Shown: positions 28,787 to 37,448 of the stretch, in pieces
How positions within the stretch are numbered: position 1 is the stretch's first letter
Layout of the letters: each line of letters opens with the position of its first letter
IMG/VR virus record: IMGVR_UViG_3300045747_000454
Location: 1-64,000 of that record
DNA: 64,000 bases
Reading direction: 5' to 3' (one strand)
Source: a virus
Notes under the pieces: generated by a model
What the model was told of the DNA's origin: nothing
Seen by the model: only the letters and a program-made list of their open reading frames with translations
The model's database searches: none
Translations under genes and position numbers: made by a program

Positions 28787-30380
28787 CGTAGGCCTGACGG
28801 TCAGTTGTTCGAGCAATCCAACCCTTCTGATAGGTCGGGTTCAATCCGCTGATGAATGCGAGCGCTGACTTGGTCAGCAGCTCGCACGCGGCGTCCTGCT
28901 CGGCCTTCGTGTTGTACGTACCCGTGAGCCCAGCGCCCTGACGAATCTTCTTGGCGTTGTTGGGTCCGTGCAGATAGTTCAAGTCGAACATCAGAATGGC
29001 GATCAAGGCTGGCTCGGTGTCAAGGTGATACAGCGTCCAGTAGTTCGACTTACCAAACGACTTGGCCTGATCGTAGGTCAGCGTCGTGACAACGATGTTC
29101 GGCTTGTTCGGGTTCTGCGCAACGCCGAACTTCGTCTCACCGCCTGGAAAGTTCGGGCCTGGCTTGTAACCACACTGCTTGCGATTGAGCGGCGTCTCGA
29201 TCTTGCCAGCATCTAGGTCCGCATCACCCGGCGACCACTGGGGTTGCGTCATCCAGTGCGGACCAACCTCGTGCTGCATCGTGAAGAACCACGCCTTCTC
29301 GAAGGCGTCTCCACTGGGGAGTGCCGGCGGCACGTAGGGCGGCGGTGGTGGGGCTGCAGCACCCGTCTCTGGATTGACATTGCCGGCTGGGCAGGGCGCT
29401 CCCTTGGCGGCGCTGTCTGGGGCGCTCACCGCGCTGCCACCACCAGCCTGCGTCTGAGCACCTTGTGGATCGCCGGTTGGCGTTGTCTCAGGTGCAGTTG
29501 TAACGCCCTCACGAATGTATGGGAGCGGGTCGACTGGCGTGCCGTTTGGCAGCCGAACTTCGAAGTGCAGGTGATTGCCAGTTGAGGAGCCCGTTGTGCC
29601 CTCATGTCCGATGCGGGTGCCGGCTGCAACCTTCTGGCCTGTGGTCACGAAGATGCGCGCCATGTGGCCATACGTCGTGCCGCACATGACCTCACCAGAC
29701 CCGTTGGCGTGTTGAATCTTGACGCAGTTGCCATAGCCAGAGGTGAGCGTTCCGCTGACGCCAGCGAACGTCACCGTGCCATCGGCAGCAGCGAGCACGT
29801 CGCCCGTGTGCCGATCAGTGTACTTCATGTCGACGCCGGTGTGCAGCTTCTGCGCCTTGGTGATTGGGTGAACGCGCGGTCCAAACTTGCTGTTGACGAT
29901 GGCGCCGGGCAACGGGTGAATCATCGTGATGCCGTTGGTGGCGGTGCCCTTCACCGGTGAGAAGCGAAACGTGCGCGAGTCGATCTCTGTACCAGCAGCG
30001 TCGAGCGCCGTGACCAGCACCTCGAATGGCTTGCCAAGATCAGCGTCATTGAACTTGCCCGTGAGGTGTCCGTTGGTGAAGACGATCGGAGCCGGCAGCG
30101 CTGGCGTTAGTGTCCAAGTGACTGCGACCTTCGTCGAGCCAGGCGTCAGCGTGAAGGTGGTGTCGAGACTGGCGTCTGACGCCTTGACGAAGATGCCGGT
30201 GTTGGCAATCTTGTCTGGCGGGTGTTCGGTCGCGTCATCCATCTTGCCGGTCTGATCGCCCATGCGCGCAGCGTAGCACTCAATGGATTCACCTGGCTGC
30301 ATTGCCGTCTCTGGGCCAGCGTTGGCGCCATCGGCACCTTCGCCGAGACTAATCTCTGGTGGTTCAGGACAGCAGCTCAC
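28758..30380 (-). CDS. Bifunctional lysin: M23 endopeptidase plus GH108-like muramidase
   Basis: A 540-residue protein with two peptidoglycan-cleaving modules. Residues about 150-290 form an M23/LytM domain: SKFGPRVHP, LHTGVDM near 178 and GNHLHFEVR near 272 supply the zinc histidines and aspartate. After a Pro/Gly/Ala-rich linker (about 295-355), residues about 365-510 resemble GH108 muramidases, with MQHEVGPHW (catalytic Glu), GGETKFGVAQN and a YW pair. The N-terminal 150 residues contain an Ig-like beta domain. No signal peptide is seen, so it is either a virion-associated or a holin-dependent enzyme. It overlaps the o-spanin gene by 4 bases, which favours lysis. Confidence 0.85.
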   Translation of the reverse strand: MSCCPEPPEISLGEGADGANAGPETAMQPGESIECYAARMGDQTGKMDDATEHPPDKIANTGIFVKASDASLDTTFTLTPGSTKVAVTWTLTPALPAPIVFTNGHLTGKFNDADLGKPFEVLVTALDAAGTEIDSRTFRFSPVKGTATNGITMIHPLPGAIVNSKFGPRVHPITKAQKLHTGVDMKYTDRHTGDVLAAADGTVTFAGVSGTLTSGYGNCVKIQHANGSGEVMCGTTYGHMARIFVTTGQKVAAGTRIGHEGTTGSSTGNHLHFEVRLPNGTPVDPLPYIREGVTTAPETTPTGDPQGAQTQAGGGSAVSAPDSAAKGAPCPAGNVNPETGAAAPPPPPYVPPALPSGDAFEKAWFFTMQHEVGPHWMTQPQWSPGDADLDAGKIETPLNRKQCGYKPGPNFPGGETKFGVAQNPNKPNIVVTTLTYDQAKSFGKSNYWTLYHLDTEPALIAILMFDLNYLHGPNNAKKIRQGAGLTGTYNTKAEQDAACELLTKSALAFISGLNPTYQKGWIARTTDRQAYVKSLPIPLA

Positions 30381-30667
30381 TTAGATGCCGCCGATGCTGC
30401 TGGAGCTGGCGCCTCGTAGAACTTGACGAGCGTGGTGATCATTCCTTCAAGGCGATACTGCCGCTCTTCAGTCGCACGAATCCACTGAGCGAGATCTACT
30501 TGAGTAGCGCCAGAGGCAGGAATGTTCGGTGGATAGGGTGGCAGACGCTTCAGCTCAGCGGGAGCTGTGCGCACCACGTAGTGATACTCAGGCACGACGA
30601 TCTCCTTGGTTCGCACCATTGAGTCGCAGCCAACGAGCAGCAGGCAGAAGAGCAGCGCGTACCTCAT
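30377..30667 (-). CDS. o-spanin (Rz1-like outer-membrane lipoprotein)
   Basis: A 96-residue protein with a lipoprotein signal: a short basic start, hydrophobic ALLFCLLLVG, and the lipobox cysteine at position 14. The mature part is Pro-rich (LKRLPPYPPNIP) and ends in a short helix and an Ala-rich tail. It would sit in the outer membrane and pair with the inner-membrane spanin encoded just upstream to fuse the membranes at lysis. The two genes overlap by 4 bases. Confidence 0.82.
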   Translation of the reverse strand: MRYALLFCLLLVGCDSMVRTKEIVVPEYHYVVRTAPAELKRLPPYPPNIPASGATQVDLAQWIRATEERQYRLEGMITTLVKFYEAPAPAASAASK

Positions 30668-31077
30668 GGCATCTCTCCGCGATTGGCCCGATCGACCTGA
30701 ATCTGATGGACCACCGCAGCAAGGACAGGGCTGAGCTCGACCTGATTCGCTGGGTCGTTGCGCTGAGCAGCAATGATGTCTCCAAGTCGCCCAATCGTCA
30801 CGGCATCCTTCTTGCGTTTTGCTTCGAGGCTGGCGACGGCTGCATCGGCTGAGACCTTCTCAGCTTGCAGATCGGCGATGGTCTGCGCGTTCATCGCTGC
30901 AATGCCAATCGCCTTGTCACGAGCGGAGATAGCTTCTTCCTTCTCAAGCACCGCTTGCGCTTGAGCGGCCTTCGACTTCTGCAGCTTCAGATACTGCAAC
31001 CCTCCCCAAGCGCCAATGCAGGCGATGGAGAGAGCAGCACAGATGGCTACGAGCTTCGTTGACAATAGCCCAAACAT
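30664..31077 (-). CDS. i-spanin (Rz-like inner-membrane protein)
   Basis: A 137-residue protein with one N-terminal membrane segment (LVAICAALSIACIGAWGG) followed by a long Ala/Glu/Lys coiled coil (about 30-105). This is the usual plan of an inner-membrane spanin with a periplasmic helix. It overlaps the o-spanin gene by 4 bases. A holin is not recognisable next to it. Confidence 0.82.
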   Translation of the reverse strand: MFGLLSTKLVAICAALSIACIGAWGGLQYLKLQKSKAAQAQAVLEKEEAISARDKAIGIAAMNAQTIADLQAEKVSADAAVASLEAKRKKDAVTIGRLGDIIAAQRNDPANQVELSPVLAAVVHQIQVDRANRGEMP

Positions 31078-31104
31078 GTTGGGTCTCCTTCTGCTGTGTT
31101 CGCG

Positions 31105-31320
31105 TCAGCTCAGGCGAACGATACCTGTCTGAGCTGACGTGAACGTGATGACCACTTGATTGTCTGATGTCACCTGAATCTTGAGAGGCAGAACTACCTC
31201 TGATTGTCCAGTGTGTGGAATGACAACATCAACGTTTGGCTTGCGGCCAAGGTTGTGGTTCACCGTCCAAGTGGAAGACGCTGAAGATTGCGTGTGGGTG
31301 TAGACTGGAATACCTACCAT
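31105..31320 (-). CDS. Single-module fibre protein (HNLG domain)
   Basis: A 71-residue protein that is essentially one copy of the YTHTQSSASSTWTVNHNLG domain found in the neighbouring tail-fibre genes. It has strands ending in VVITFTSAQTGIVRL. It lies 2 bases after the next module gene in the same transcript. It probably decorates a tail fibre or baseplate; the ligand is unknown. Confidence 0.75.
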   Translation of the reverse strand: MVGIPVYTHTQSSASSTWTVNHNLGRKPNVDVVIPHTGQSEVVLPLKIQVTSDNQVVITFTSAQTGIVRLS

Positions 31321-31322
31321 GA

Positions 31323-31550
31323 TTACACCACCGATGCATAGCCGCTGAGCACTTCACCGAACGACACCGTGCAGGTGGTGTCGCTTACGTAGGTGACGGC
31401 TTGCGGAATGACCTTCTGCAGCTCACCATCAACCGTGACGTAGGCGTCAACGATTGGGTAGTCATGCAGATTGTGAATGATGGTCCACGTAGCCGCAGGA
31501 GTATCCTGCGTATGGTTGTAGACCGTGGCAATACGACGCGTGAGAGCCAT
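31323..31550 (-). CDS. Single-module fibre protein (HNLG domain)
   Basis: A 75-residue protein containing one HNLG-type domain (VYNHTQDTPAATWTIIHNL), in which the usual glycine after HNL is lost. It is related to the genes on both sides by domain. It is cotranscribed with them from the late promoter at 32195. Confidence 0.72.
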   Translation of the reverse strand: MALTRRIATVYNHTQDTPAATWTIIHNLHDYPIVDAYVTVDGELQKVIPQAVTYVSDTTCTVSFGEVLSGYASVV

Positions 31551-31559
31551 GATGACTCC

Positions 31560-32159
31560 TTACAGCAGGCGGGCGTAGCCGACCTGCGGTGTGGTGAAGG
31601 TGACCGTGACGCGATTGGCTGTGTCGTGAACGATTGACGATGGCTGAACTTCATTGAGGCCGATGAAGACGCGCACGATTGGGTGGTAGCCGAGATTGTG
31701 GTCAATGGTCCAAGTAGTCGAGGCTGAGCCTTGATTGAACGTGAACGCGTAGGCCGGCTTTGGATTGCCTTCAAACGAGCCAGTGACCACAACCGCCTTG
31801 CCAGCGACGGCGGAGTTGAAGTAGATCGTAGCGGTCGTTGGGGTCTGAACCAGAATTTCATCTGGCATAAGGACCTTGTTGTCTGTGCCATAGACCTGAA
31901 CATTGACCTCTGTCGTGTTGAGGTTGTGAGTGATGTTCCAAGTAGCTGAAGCACTACCTTGTGAGTGCGTGTACGACGTGATCTCACGCGTGAGTGGAAC
32001 CCAGACTGGGAGCGCTCCAGCGCCGACGCAGATGTAGACGATGCTATTCACGAAGGCCAGCTGTCCAACAACTGGCGCGTCTGGGAAATTGGTGAGAGTA
32101 CTCAGCGCAGCATTCTGCACCTCGTTCTGCTGTAGATTGGCGTGGCCGTAGAACTTCAT
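31560..32159 (-). CDS. Short tail-fibre protein with two HNLG domains
   Basis: A 199-residue protein. The N-terminal 55 residues (GHANLQQNEVQNAALSTL, then GQLAFVNSIVYIC) match the start of phage fibre proteins that carry a short attachment domain. Two HNLG domains follow, beginning SYTHSQGSASATWNITHNL and AFTFNQGSASTTWTIDHNLG. A late promoter is present 36 bases before the start. It likely is a receptor-binding or adaptor subunit. Confidence 0.75.
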   Translation of the reverse strand: MKFYGHANLQQNEVQNAALSTLTNFPDAPVVGQLAFVNSIVYICVGAGALPVWVPLTREITSYTHSQGSASATWNITHNLNTTEVNVQVYGTDNKVLMPDEILVQTPTTATIYFNSAVAGKAVVVTGSFEGNPKPAYAFTFNQGSASTTWTIDHNLGYHPIVRVFIGLNEVQPSSIVHDTANRVTVTFTTPQVGYARLL

Positions 32160-32194
32160 TTGAGTGTCCCTTTACTGTTGTGAGCTGTTGCCTC

Positions 32195-32202
32195 TATTTA
32201 TG
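32195..32202 (-). promoter_or_regulatory. T4-type late promoter (CATAAATA)
   Basis: CATAAATA on the minus strand, 36 bases before the start at 32159, directly after the terminator of the long fibre gene. It heads the transcript of fibre modules, spanins and lysin. Confidence 0.78.
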
Positions 32203-32212
32203 GGCGGGCAAC

Positions 32213-32239
32213 AAAAAAGGGCGGCTTGCGCCGCCCTTT
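32213..32239 (-). terminator. Intrinsic terminator after long fibre gene
   Basis: On the minus strand AAAGGGCGGC, a GCAA tetraloop and GCCGCCCTTT are followed by TTT: a 10-bp perfect stem with a T run. It separates the fibre transcript from the lysis transcript. Confidence 0.9.
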
Positions 32240-32261
32240 CGGGATTTACCTCAGGGAGGTG

Positions 32262-35036
32262 TTATGCCACGCCCATGACAACAGCCTTGCCAGTGATGGC
32301 GGTGTTGAAGGTCACGGTGAGTTGAGTCGTGCTGTCGAACACGATCGACTGTGGGATCACCACGTTGTCGGTAGCGTCAACGATCGTCACGTTGCAGTAC
32401 TTGGTGCCGAGGTTGTGCGTGACAACCCATGATGTGGCAGCAGCCGAGATGGTGTCAACGTGGAAGATCTTCTTGGCTTGCCAAGCAGAGCCGTCGCCGA
32501 TGAGAGCGTACGTTGCGGTCGGTGCGGCAGAGCCGACGTCTTGCAGATCGCCAAGGTTGACGGAACCAGCAACGTCGACGCGGGACACTGGGACCCAGTC
32601 GCCAGCTGACTTCGTGAGCAGCGTGCCAGTAGCAGCGAGGTCGGCAGACGACACGTTGTCCAGATCGTCGAGCGTTGCGAGCAGGCTGACAGCACCAGAC
32701 GAGACGCTGAAGTGAGCGCTGTTGAACGAAGCGAGACCCTTGGTGGATACATCAGCATCAGCAACGCTGATCGTCACCGAGTTGGCGGCAGACACGGTCG
32801 TGATCGGAGCGGAGCCACCGACGATCGAGAACGATTCGCCAAGTGCCACTGCGTCAGAGCCAGTGGTGCCAGTGACGGTGATCGTGCTGTTGACGAGTTG
32901 AGCGTTGTCAACACCAGCAGCCTTGATCGTGACTTCACCAGCAACGTCAACTGCAAAGTCGGCCGTAGCGAACTTGGCGGTACCGCGCTGAGTCGTCGAA
33001 GCGATTTCAGCCGACACTGTGAACGTGCTGCCAGACAGCGCGGTGATGACGCCTGAGGTGGTGTCACCGAAGACCGACAGGGTCGAGCCGAGAGCAACGG
33101 AGCCAGTACCAACGCCGTCACCGTCGAGGGTGAGGGTGCTGTTGACGAGCTGAGTGTTCGTCACGCCAGCAGGCTTGATGAACAGACCAGCAGCGCTTTG
33201 GCCAAGACCACCGGTGGCACCAGAGTCGAGCATCAGGTACAGCTGTGATGGCGAAGACGTGAGACGGTTCGTACCGTTCGAGGTCAGGATCAGGGCGCCA
33301 GTAGCGGAGTCGAACAGGTCGATACCAACTTCGTCAGATGGGAGTTCGGTGATGCCGGCACCAACGTTGATGTTGACCGTGTTGCCAGAAGCAACAAGAC
33401 CGACACCCCAGTTGTAGGTGGACGAACCAGAGAACTGAGCGAAGGCAACAGCGGTGGTGCCAACGGCGACGACTTCAGCGGTTTGTGTCCAGCCGCTGTC
33501 GGCATTCGCGGTGCCTTCAGTGACGAACACGGTAGCGCCAGCGAACTCGGCGGCGAGGTCCATGTCAGTAGCGCGGGTGGCAAGGTTGCCAGTGCTGCTG
33601 TAGACGTAGATACCGTTCTGGGCTGGGAGCGTCTGGTTCTTGACCAGGATGCGATCGCCGTTGGCGAGATTGACGCCGTCGATTGCGGTGAGTGAGCCGC
33701 CGGTGAGGTCAAGGTTGCCAGTAGAGGCGACGCGAACAGCAGTCTTCCACGAGAGACCAGCGGCGATCGAGTCAACGTAAGCCTTGTTGGCTGCGTCGGT
33801 ATCGGCGGTTGGCAGATTCGGGAGGATGAGCTTGGAACCAACACCGGTGAACGTCAGCACAGCGCCGGAGTCCATCGTGTCGCCAGCGGCGTGCACATAG
33901 GTGGTTTCGGCGATAGCTTCGATGTCTGTCAGAAGAACGGCGGTAGTGCCAGTGACGCGACCATAGCCGTCAGTAGCCAGCTTCAGGAACGTACCAGAGG
34001 CGCTGTTGGTGACAGTAGCCAGGTCGATCGTTGGGGCAGCAGCGACGCCATCACCGTTGGTGATGACGACACGGGCAGAAGAGCCTGAAACGAGAGCGCG
34101 GTTGGTCCATGCGCTAGTACCAGTACGGACTGCGAAGCCAGTGCCAGCAAGACCTTCGAGGCCAGCCAGGTCGTCAGCGAGAGCGAACGTGATGTCGCCA
34201 GCAACGCCGTCTGGATTGGTGATGGTGACACCTGCGGCAGGAGCAACGGTCGTACGACCAGCGTACGCGTTGTCAGCGGTCTGAACGATGATGCCATTCG
34301 TGTTGAACACTGCGAGAGCCGTCAGACCAGCGTCGAGACCTTGCTTGCCGTTGAGCTGGGTCTGGATGGCAGACGTGACGCCTGTGACGTAGTTCAGCTC
34401 AGTCGTCGAGAGCGTAGCGCCAGTCAGCTTGTTCAGCTCGACGGCGGACGAAGTGACGGCGTGAAGCTTGACGAAGTCGGCGAGGACTGCACCGCCGGTG
34501 TGGAGCTCATTGAGCTCGGCAACGGTCGTGGTGACATCGGAAACGTCAGCGAGGACCAGGGTGTGGTCAACCCACTGGCCAGCGCCCGTGCCGTGGAACA
34601 GGAACTTCGGACCGGCTGGTGAAAGAGCAGCGCCGCCAGACGACAACGTCACGTCATTCAGTTCGAACAGCGAGTCATTGGCTTGCGCGTAGTTGGCGAT
34701 CTGCTGGATGGCGTTCGTGAACGACGTTGGGCTGGTCAGAGCGTCGGTGTTGGTGAAGCCAGCAGCGTTGAATACGCCTTCGCTGGTGATGCCAGCGCCG
34801 AGAGCGGTTTCGATTGCGTCACCTTCGACTTGGCTGAAAGCGTTGCCACCAGTGGCGAGTGCTTCCCAAGCGGAGGCGGTACCCTTGTAGAGGGTGGTGT
34901 TCGTCGAGATGTAGACGAGACGACCGGCATCTGCAGCGCCAGCGTGAGTTGGCAGCGAACCAAGCTTTTCGACGCGCAGGTTGGTGATTTCTGACGCGGA
35001 GGAAGCGTCAAATACGAGTGAGCCATTGATCTTCAT
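32262..35036 (-). CDS. Long tail-fibre protein
   Basis: A 924-residue Ala/Thr/Val-rich protein. The N-terminus (GSLVFDASSASEITNLRVEKLG, first part; AGRLVYISTNTTLYKG) is a fibre attachment domain. A long middle follows of repeated short strands such as VNSTLTLDGDGVGTGSVALG. An IDG module lies near residue 465 (GVNLANGDRILVKNQ). The C-terminus is one HNLG domain (SWVVTHNLGTKYCNVTIV). It is probably the main receptor-binding fibre, trimeric by analogy. An intrinsic terminator follows. No late motif immediately precedes it, so it is read from 35326 or further upstream. Confidence 0.82.
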   Translation of the reverse strand: MKINGSLVFDASSASEITNLRVEKLGSLPTHAGAADAGRLVYISTNTTLYKGTASAWEALATGGNAFSQVEGDAIETALGAGITSEGVFNAAGFTNTDALTSPTSFTNAIQQIANYAQANDSLFELNDVTLSSGGAALSPAGPKFLFHGTGAGQWVDHTLVLADVSDVTTTVAELNELHTGGAVLADFVKLHAVTSSAVELNKLTGATLSTTELNYVTGVTSAIQTQLNGKQGLDAGLTALAVFNTNGIIVQTADNAYAGRTTVAPAAGVTITNPDGVAGDITFALADDLAGLEGLAGTGFAVRTGTSAWTNRALVSGSSARVVITNGDGVAAAPTIDLATVTNSASGTFLKLATDGYGRVTGTTAVLLTDIEAIAETTYVHAAGDTMDSGAVLTFTGVGSKLILPNLPTADTDAANKAYVDSIAAGLSWKTAVRVASTGNLDLTGGSLTAIDGVNLANGDRILVKNQTLPAQNGIYVYSSTGNLATRATDMDLAAEFAGATVFVTEGTANADSGWTQTAEVVAVGTTAVAFAQFSGSSTYNWGVGLVASGNTVNINVGAGITELPSDEVGIDLFDSATGALILTSNGTNRLTSSPSQLYLMLDSGATGGLGQSAAGLFIKPAGVTNTQLVNSTLTLDGDGVGTGSVALGSTLSVFGDTTSGVITALSGSTFTVSAEIASTTQRGTAKFATADFAVDVAGEVTIKAAGVDNAQLVNSTITVTGTTGSDAVALGESFSIVGGSAPITTVSAANSVTISVADADVSTKGLASFNSAHFSVSSGAVSLLATLDDLDNVSSADLAATGTLLTKSAGDWVPVSRVDVAGSVNLGDLQDVGSAAPTATYALIGDGSAWQAKKIFHVDTISAAATSWVVTHNLGTKYCNVTIVDATDNVVIPQSIVFDSTTQLTVTFNTAITGKAVVMGVA

Positions 35037-35063
35037 GGGATTCCCTTTCGATGGGTAGTTGAA

Positions 35064-35294
35064 TTACGTAATACGTCGCGTCGCTGTTGTCAGCGCTTTG
35101 ATCGCATTGTTGAACGAGATTGGCTCAACCAGGCATTTGCCCAAATCGAACTCTGCGAGAACTTCAGTGTCGACGTCAGCGAAGCAGAAGATGCCACGAT
35201 TACCTTGCTTGTCGATTCGGTCAAGCTTGTAGCCCTTTACTTTCAAGGCTGCTGCCAGAACGATGTCCGACGATTCAATGTGTCGTTTTGTCAT
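35064..35294 (-). CDS. DUF5659-like small protein
   Basis: A 76-residue protein with IESSDIVLAAALKVKGYKLD, RGIFCFADVDTEV and ISFNNAIKALTTATRR. The order (SSD helix, K/R-phenylalanine strand, C-terminal helix) matches the uncharacterised DUF5659 family common in phages. It lies between fibre genes and has its own late promoter. Function unknown. Confidence 0.65.
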   Translation of the reverse strand: MTKRHIESSDIVLAAALKVKGYKLDRIDKQGNRGIFCFADVDTEVLAEFDLGKCLVEPISFNNAIKALTTATRRIT

Positions 35295-35325
35295 TGCTCT
35301 ACTGTGTGATCTGCTTTTCGAAACC

Positions 35326-35333
35326 TATTTATC
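35326..35333 (-). promoter_or_regulatory. T4-type late promoter (GATAAATA)
   Basis: GATAAATA on the minus strand, 32 bases before the start at 35294, and probably also serving the long fibre gene. Confidence 0.75.
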
Positions 35334-35340
35334 AGGATGC

Positions 35341-35748
35341 TCAAAACAGCATCAGAATTGCACGCCCACTTATCGGCGTGTTGAACAGAACCTCGACGTG
35401 ATCGTAGTCCACGATGCGCACGACGTCAGCATAGACCAGCTCGTCGGTGTCATCCCAGATCGTGACCTGCAGCTTGCGAGTGTTCTTTGCGTGTAGAATG
35501 GACCAAGTGGATGCCGCAAGAGCCTGCACGTGCTCGTACGCCATGACATTCTGAATGGTCGTCGTCCCAGTGACGATGACCTGACCAGAACCGTCGGTAG
35601 CTGTACCGTCGGCGAAGATGAGCGCCTTGCCAGCGACGTGAAAGTGCGGACCAGCAATACCACCGGCATTGATGGTCGCACCGTCCGCCAGCAACCCCTG
35701 CTCGCCGAGCTCAGGGATCAGAATGATTGGGACCTTGACGACGCTCAT
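35341..35748 (-). CDS. Tail-associated protein with divergent HNLG domain
   Basis: A 135-residue beta-rich protein. The C-terminal half (ALAASTWSILHAKNTRKLQV to ISGRAILMLF) aligns with the HNLG domains of the neighbours, with HNLG changed to HAKN. The N-terminus contains a GPHFHVAGKALIF segment. It overlaps the next upstream gene by 4 bases. Confidence 0.65.
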   Translation of the reverse strand: MSVVKVPIILIPELGEQGLLADGATINAGGIAGPHFHVAGKALIFADGTATDGSGQVIVTGTTTIQNVMAYEHVQALAASTWSILHAKNTRKLQVTIWDDTDELVYADVVRIVDYDHVEVLFNTPISGRAILMLF

Positions 35749-37391
35749 GGACGAACCTCAACTGACAATGAAGTGGTGTTGTCGCCAATTGTCAGGTCGA
35801 GATCAGGGCTTGAAACAGTGCCTTGAATAGTCAAATGTCCAGTCTTAGACTGTGCTGTGATCGTTACGTAGCTCGGACCAACCTCATTGCCAGACCCAAG
35901 TGTGCTCAGCACCGGCAGGTTCACAATGGTCCGACCGCCTGTTCGAACCACCGTCGAGCCAACGGCAAGACCAGAGACCTGAATCTGCTCATCGTGAATA
36001 TCTGGAATCACGAGGACACGAGTGATGGTGTTGGCTGTGAGCAGACCTTGATTGCGAATCTTGACGCCGATTTGGAACGAGCTGTTGCGCAGCGTAGAGA
36101 CTGGACCAGTGATGCTGATGCCAAGATTGGCTTCGGCTCCACCTGGCAGCCCTTGATTGACTGTGATGACTCCGACCTTGACTTCGTCGTCGAAACCAAA
36201 GTTGTTGATGGCGCGCAGGCGAACCGTGTAGATGCCTGGCGTTGCGAAGGTATAGGATGGGTGTGTTGCTGTAGAGTCGACCACACCGTCATTGGTGAAG
36301 TCCCACTCGTATTGTGTCACCGTGTTCAACGTCATGTTCGTAAAGTTCACGATGAGCGGTGCTGTACCGACCACCGTCGAGACGCTGAAGTCAGCGATTG
36401 GCACGCGCGAATCAACTGGCGGTGGCAACGGCACGAACTGGTCGAGAATGATTGGAGGTTGAACGTCGATGTAGATGGAGTCGGTGTCCCAGACATAGCC
36501 GGCAACCTGCAACACGCCTGTTGTTGGTGGCGTCGTTGTGACCTCGCCAAAGGGACCACTGAACACTGGGCGGTCAATCTGCGCTGCGGTGAACGCCCAC
36601 GATTCGTTTCGAACCAGACCGTCGGTCGTGATGTAGCCAACCTCGTTGTCATCAAGCGTTTCGGTGGCGATGCCAGCGATGCGAGACATGAAGTCGGTGC
36701 TGCGATTCAGCAGAACGCGCCGACCAGCGCCAACGCGAACCAGACTGAAGGCCGGAATCGGCTCATCAGCCATGCCAGACAGCAGGTCGGTTTCAAAGCG
36801 AACTCGACGGGCAGAGTTGTTGACAACGACAAGCCCAGCCGTCGTTGTCACAAAGGTGCCATCTGACTGCCGCAATGGCTTCAGATAGGCGTCGAGAACA
36901 ATGTTGCCGGCATCAAAGTCACCGCTGATGCCGGCTTGTGTGCCGATTGGGAACGTGCGAATGATTGAGCCAGCGGTGAGCCAGCCAGCGAAGACACGAA
37001 TCTTCTCAACCCACTTGCGTCCGTTCCACACGAACATCGTGGTTGACTGCGTGTCGAACCAGTGTTGGTCATCAAGTGGATTGACTGGCGGCGTGCCAGC
37101 AAAGATTGGTGGACGAAGCGTGAGACCACGCGTCAGCTCGCCAGTTAGAAGATTGACGTCCCAGTAGAGGTAAGAGGTAACGCTTGCCGGGATTGGACCC
37201 CACGCCCGAGTGACCGTCCGAATTTCTTCAACGATGTAGTTGGCATCGCGATGCGCGAACACGACGATAGTCGGGTCTGGTTGGACCAGCAAATCGACGA
37301 AGTCACCAACGCTTGACCTCTGAAGAAAAATTGGAGTCGAGAGCGCGTCTGACTGATACCGTGCTAGACCCTGGCGGAAGTTGATTTTCAT
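35745..37391 (-). CDS. Virion protein with PKD and CARDB-like domains
   Basis: A 548-residue structural protein. The first 330 residues are of a type seen in T4-like tail genes (YWDVNLLTGELTRG, DQHWFDTQSTTMFVWNG). A PKD domain follows at about 335-420, with the signature YEWDFTNDGVVDS and YTFATPGIYTVRL. The last 120 residues resemble a CARDB or DUF11 beta-sandwich (FQIGVKIRNQGLL). Such Ig-like domains bind surface polysaccharide or strengthen fibres. A CCTAAATA late-promoter variant precedes the start. Confidence 0.8.
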   Translation of the reverse strand: MKINFRQGLARYQSDALSTPIFLQRSSVGDFVDLLVQPDPTIVVFAHRDANYIVEEIRTVTRAWGPIPASVTSYLYWDVNLLTGELTRGLTLRPPIFAGTPPVNPLDDQHWFDTQSTTMFVWNGRKWVEKIRVFAGWLTAGSIIRTFPIGTQAGISGDFDAGNIVLDAYLKPLRQSDGTFVTTTAGLVVVNNSARRVRFETDLLSGMADEPIPAFSLVRVGAGRRVLLNRSTDFMSRIAGIATETLDDNEVGYITTDGLVRNESWAFTAAQIDRPVFSGPFGEVTTTPPTTGVLQVAGYVWDTDSIYIDVQPPIILDQFVPLPPPVDSRVPIADFSVSTVVGTAPLIVNFTNMTLNTVTQYEWDFTNDGVVDSTATHPSYTFATPGIYTVRLRAINNFGFDDEVKVGVITVNQGLPGGAEANLGISITGPVSTLRNSSFQIGVKIRNQGLLTANTITRVLVIPDIHDEQIQVSGLAVGSTVVRTGGRTIVNLPVLSTLGSGNEVGPSYVTITAQSKTGHLTIQGTVSSPDLDLTIGDNTTSLSVEVRP

Positions 37392-37417
37392 CGGCAGTGA
37401 TGGCTAAGTTCAGAGGC

Positions 37418-37425
37418 TATTTAGG
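37418..37425 (-). promoter_or_regulatory. Late-promoter variant (CCTAAATA)
   Basis: CCTAAATA on the minus strand, 27 bases before the start at 37391, the same variant as at 14838. Confidence 0.55.
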
Positions 37426-37448
37426 CATTCCGGCTCGTTTCAACAGGC

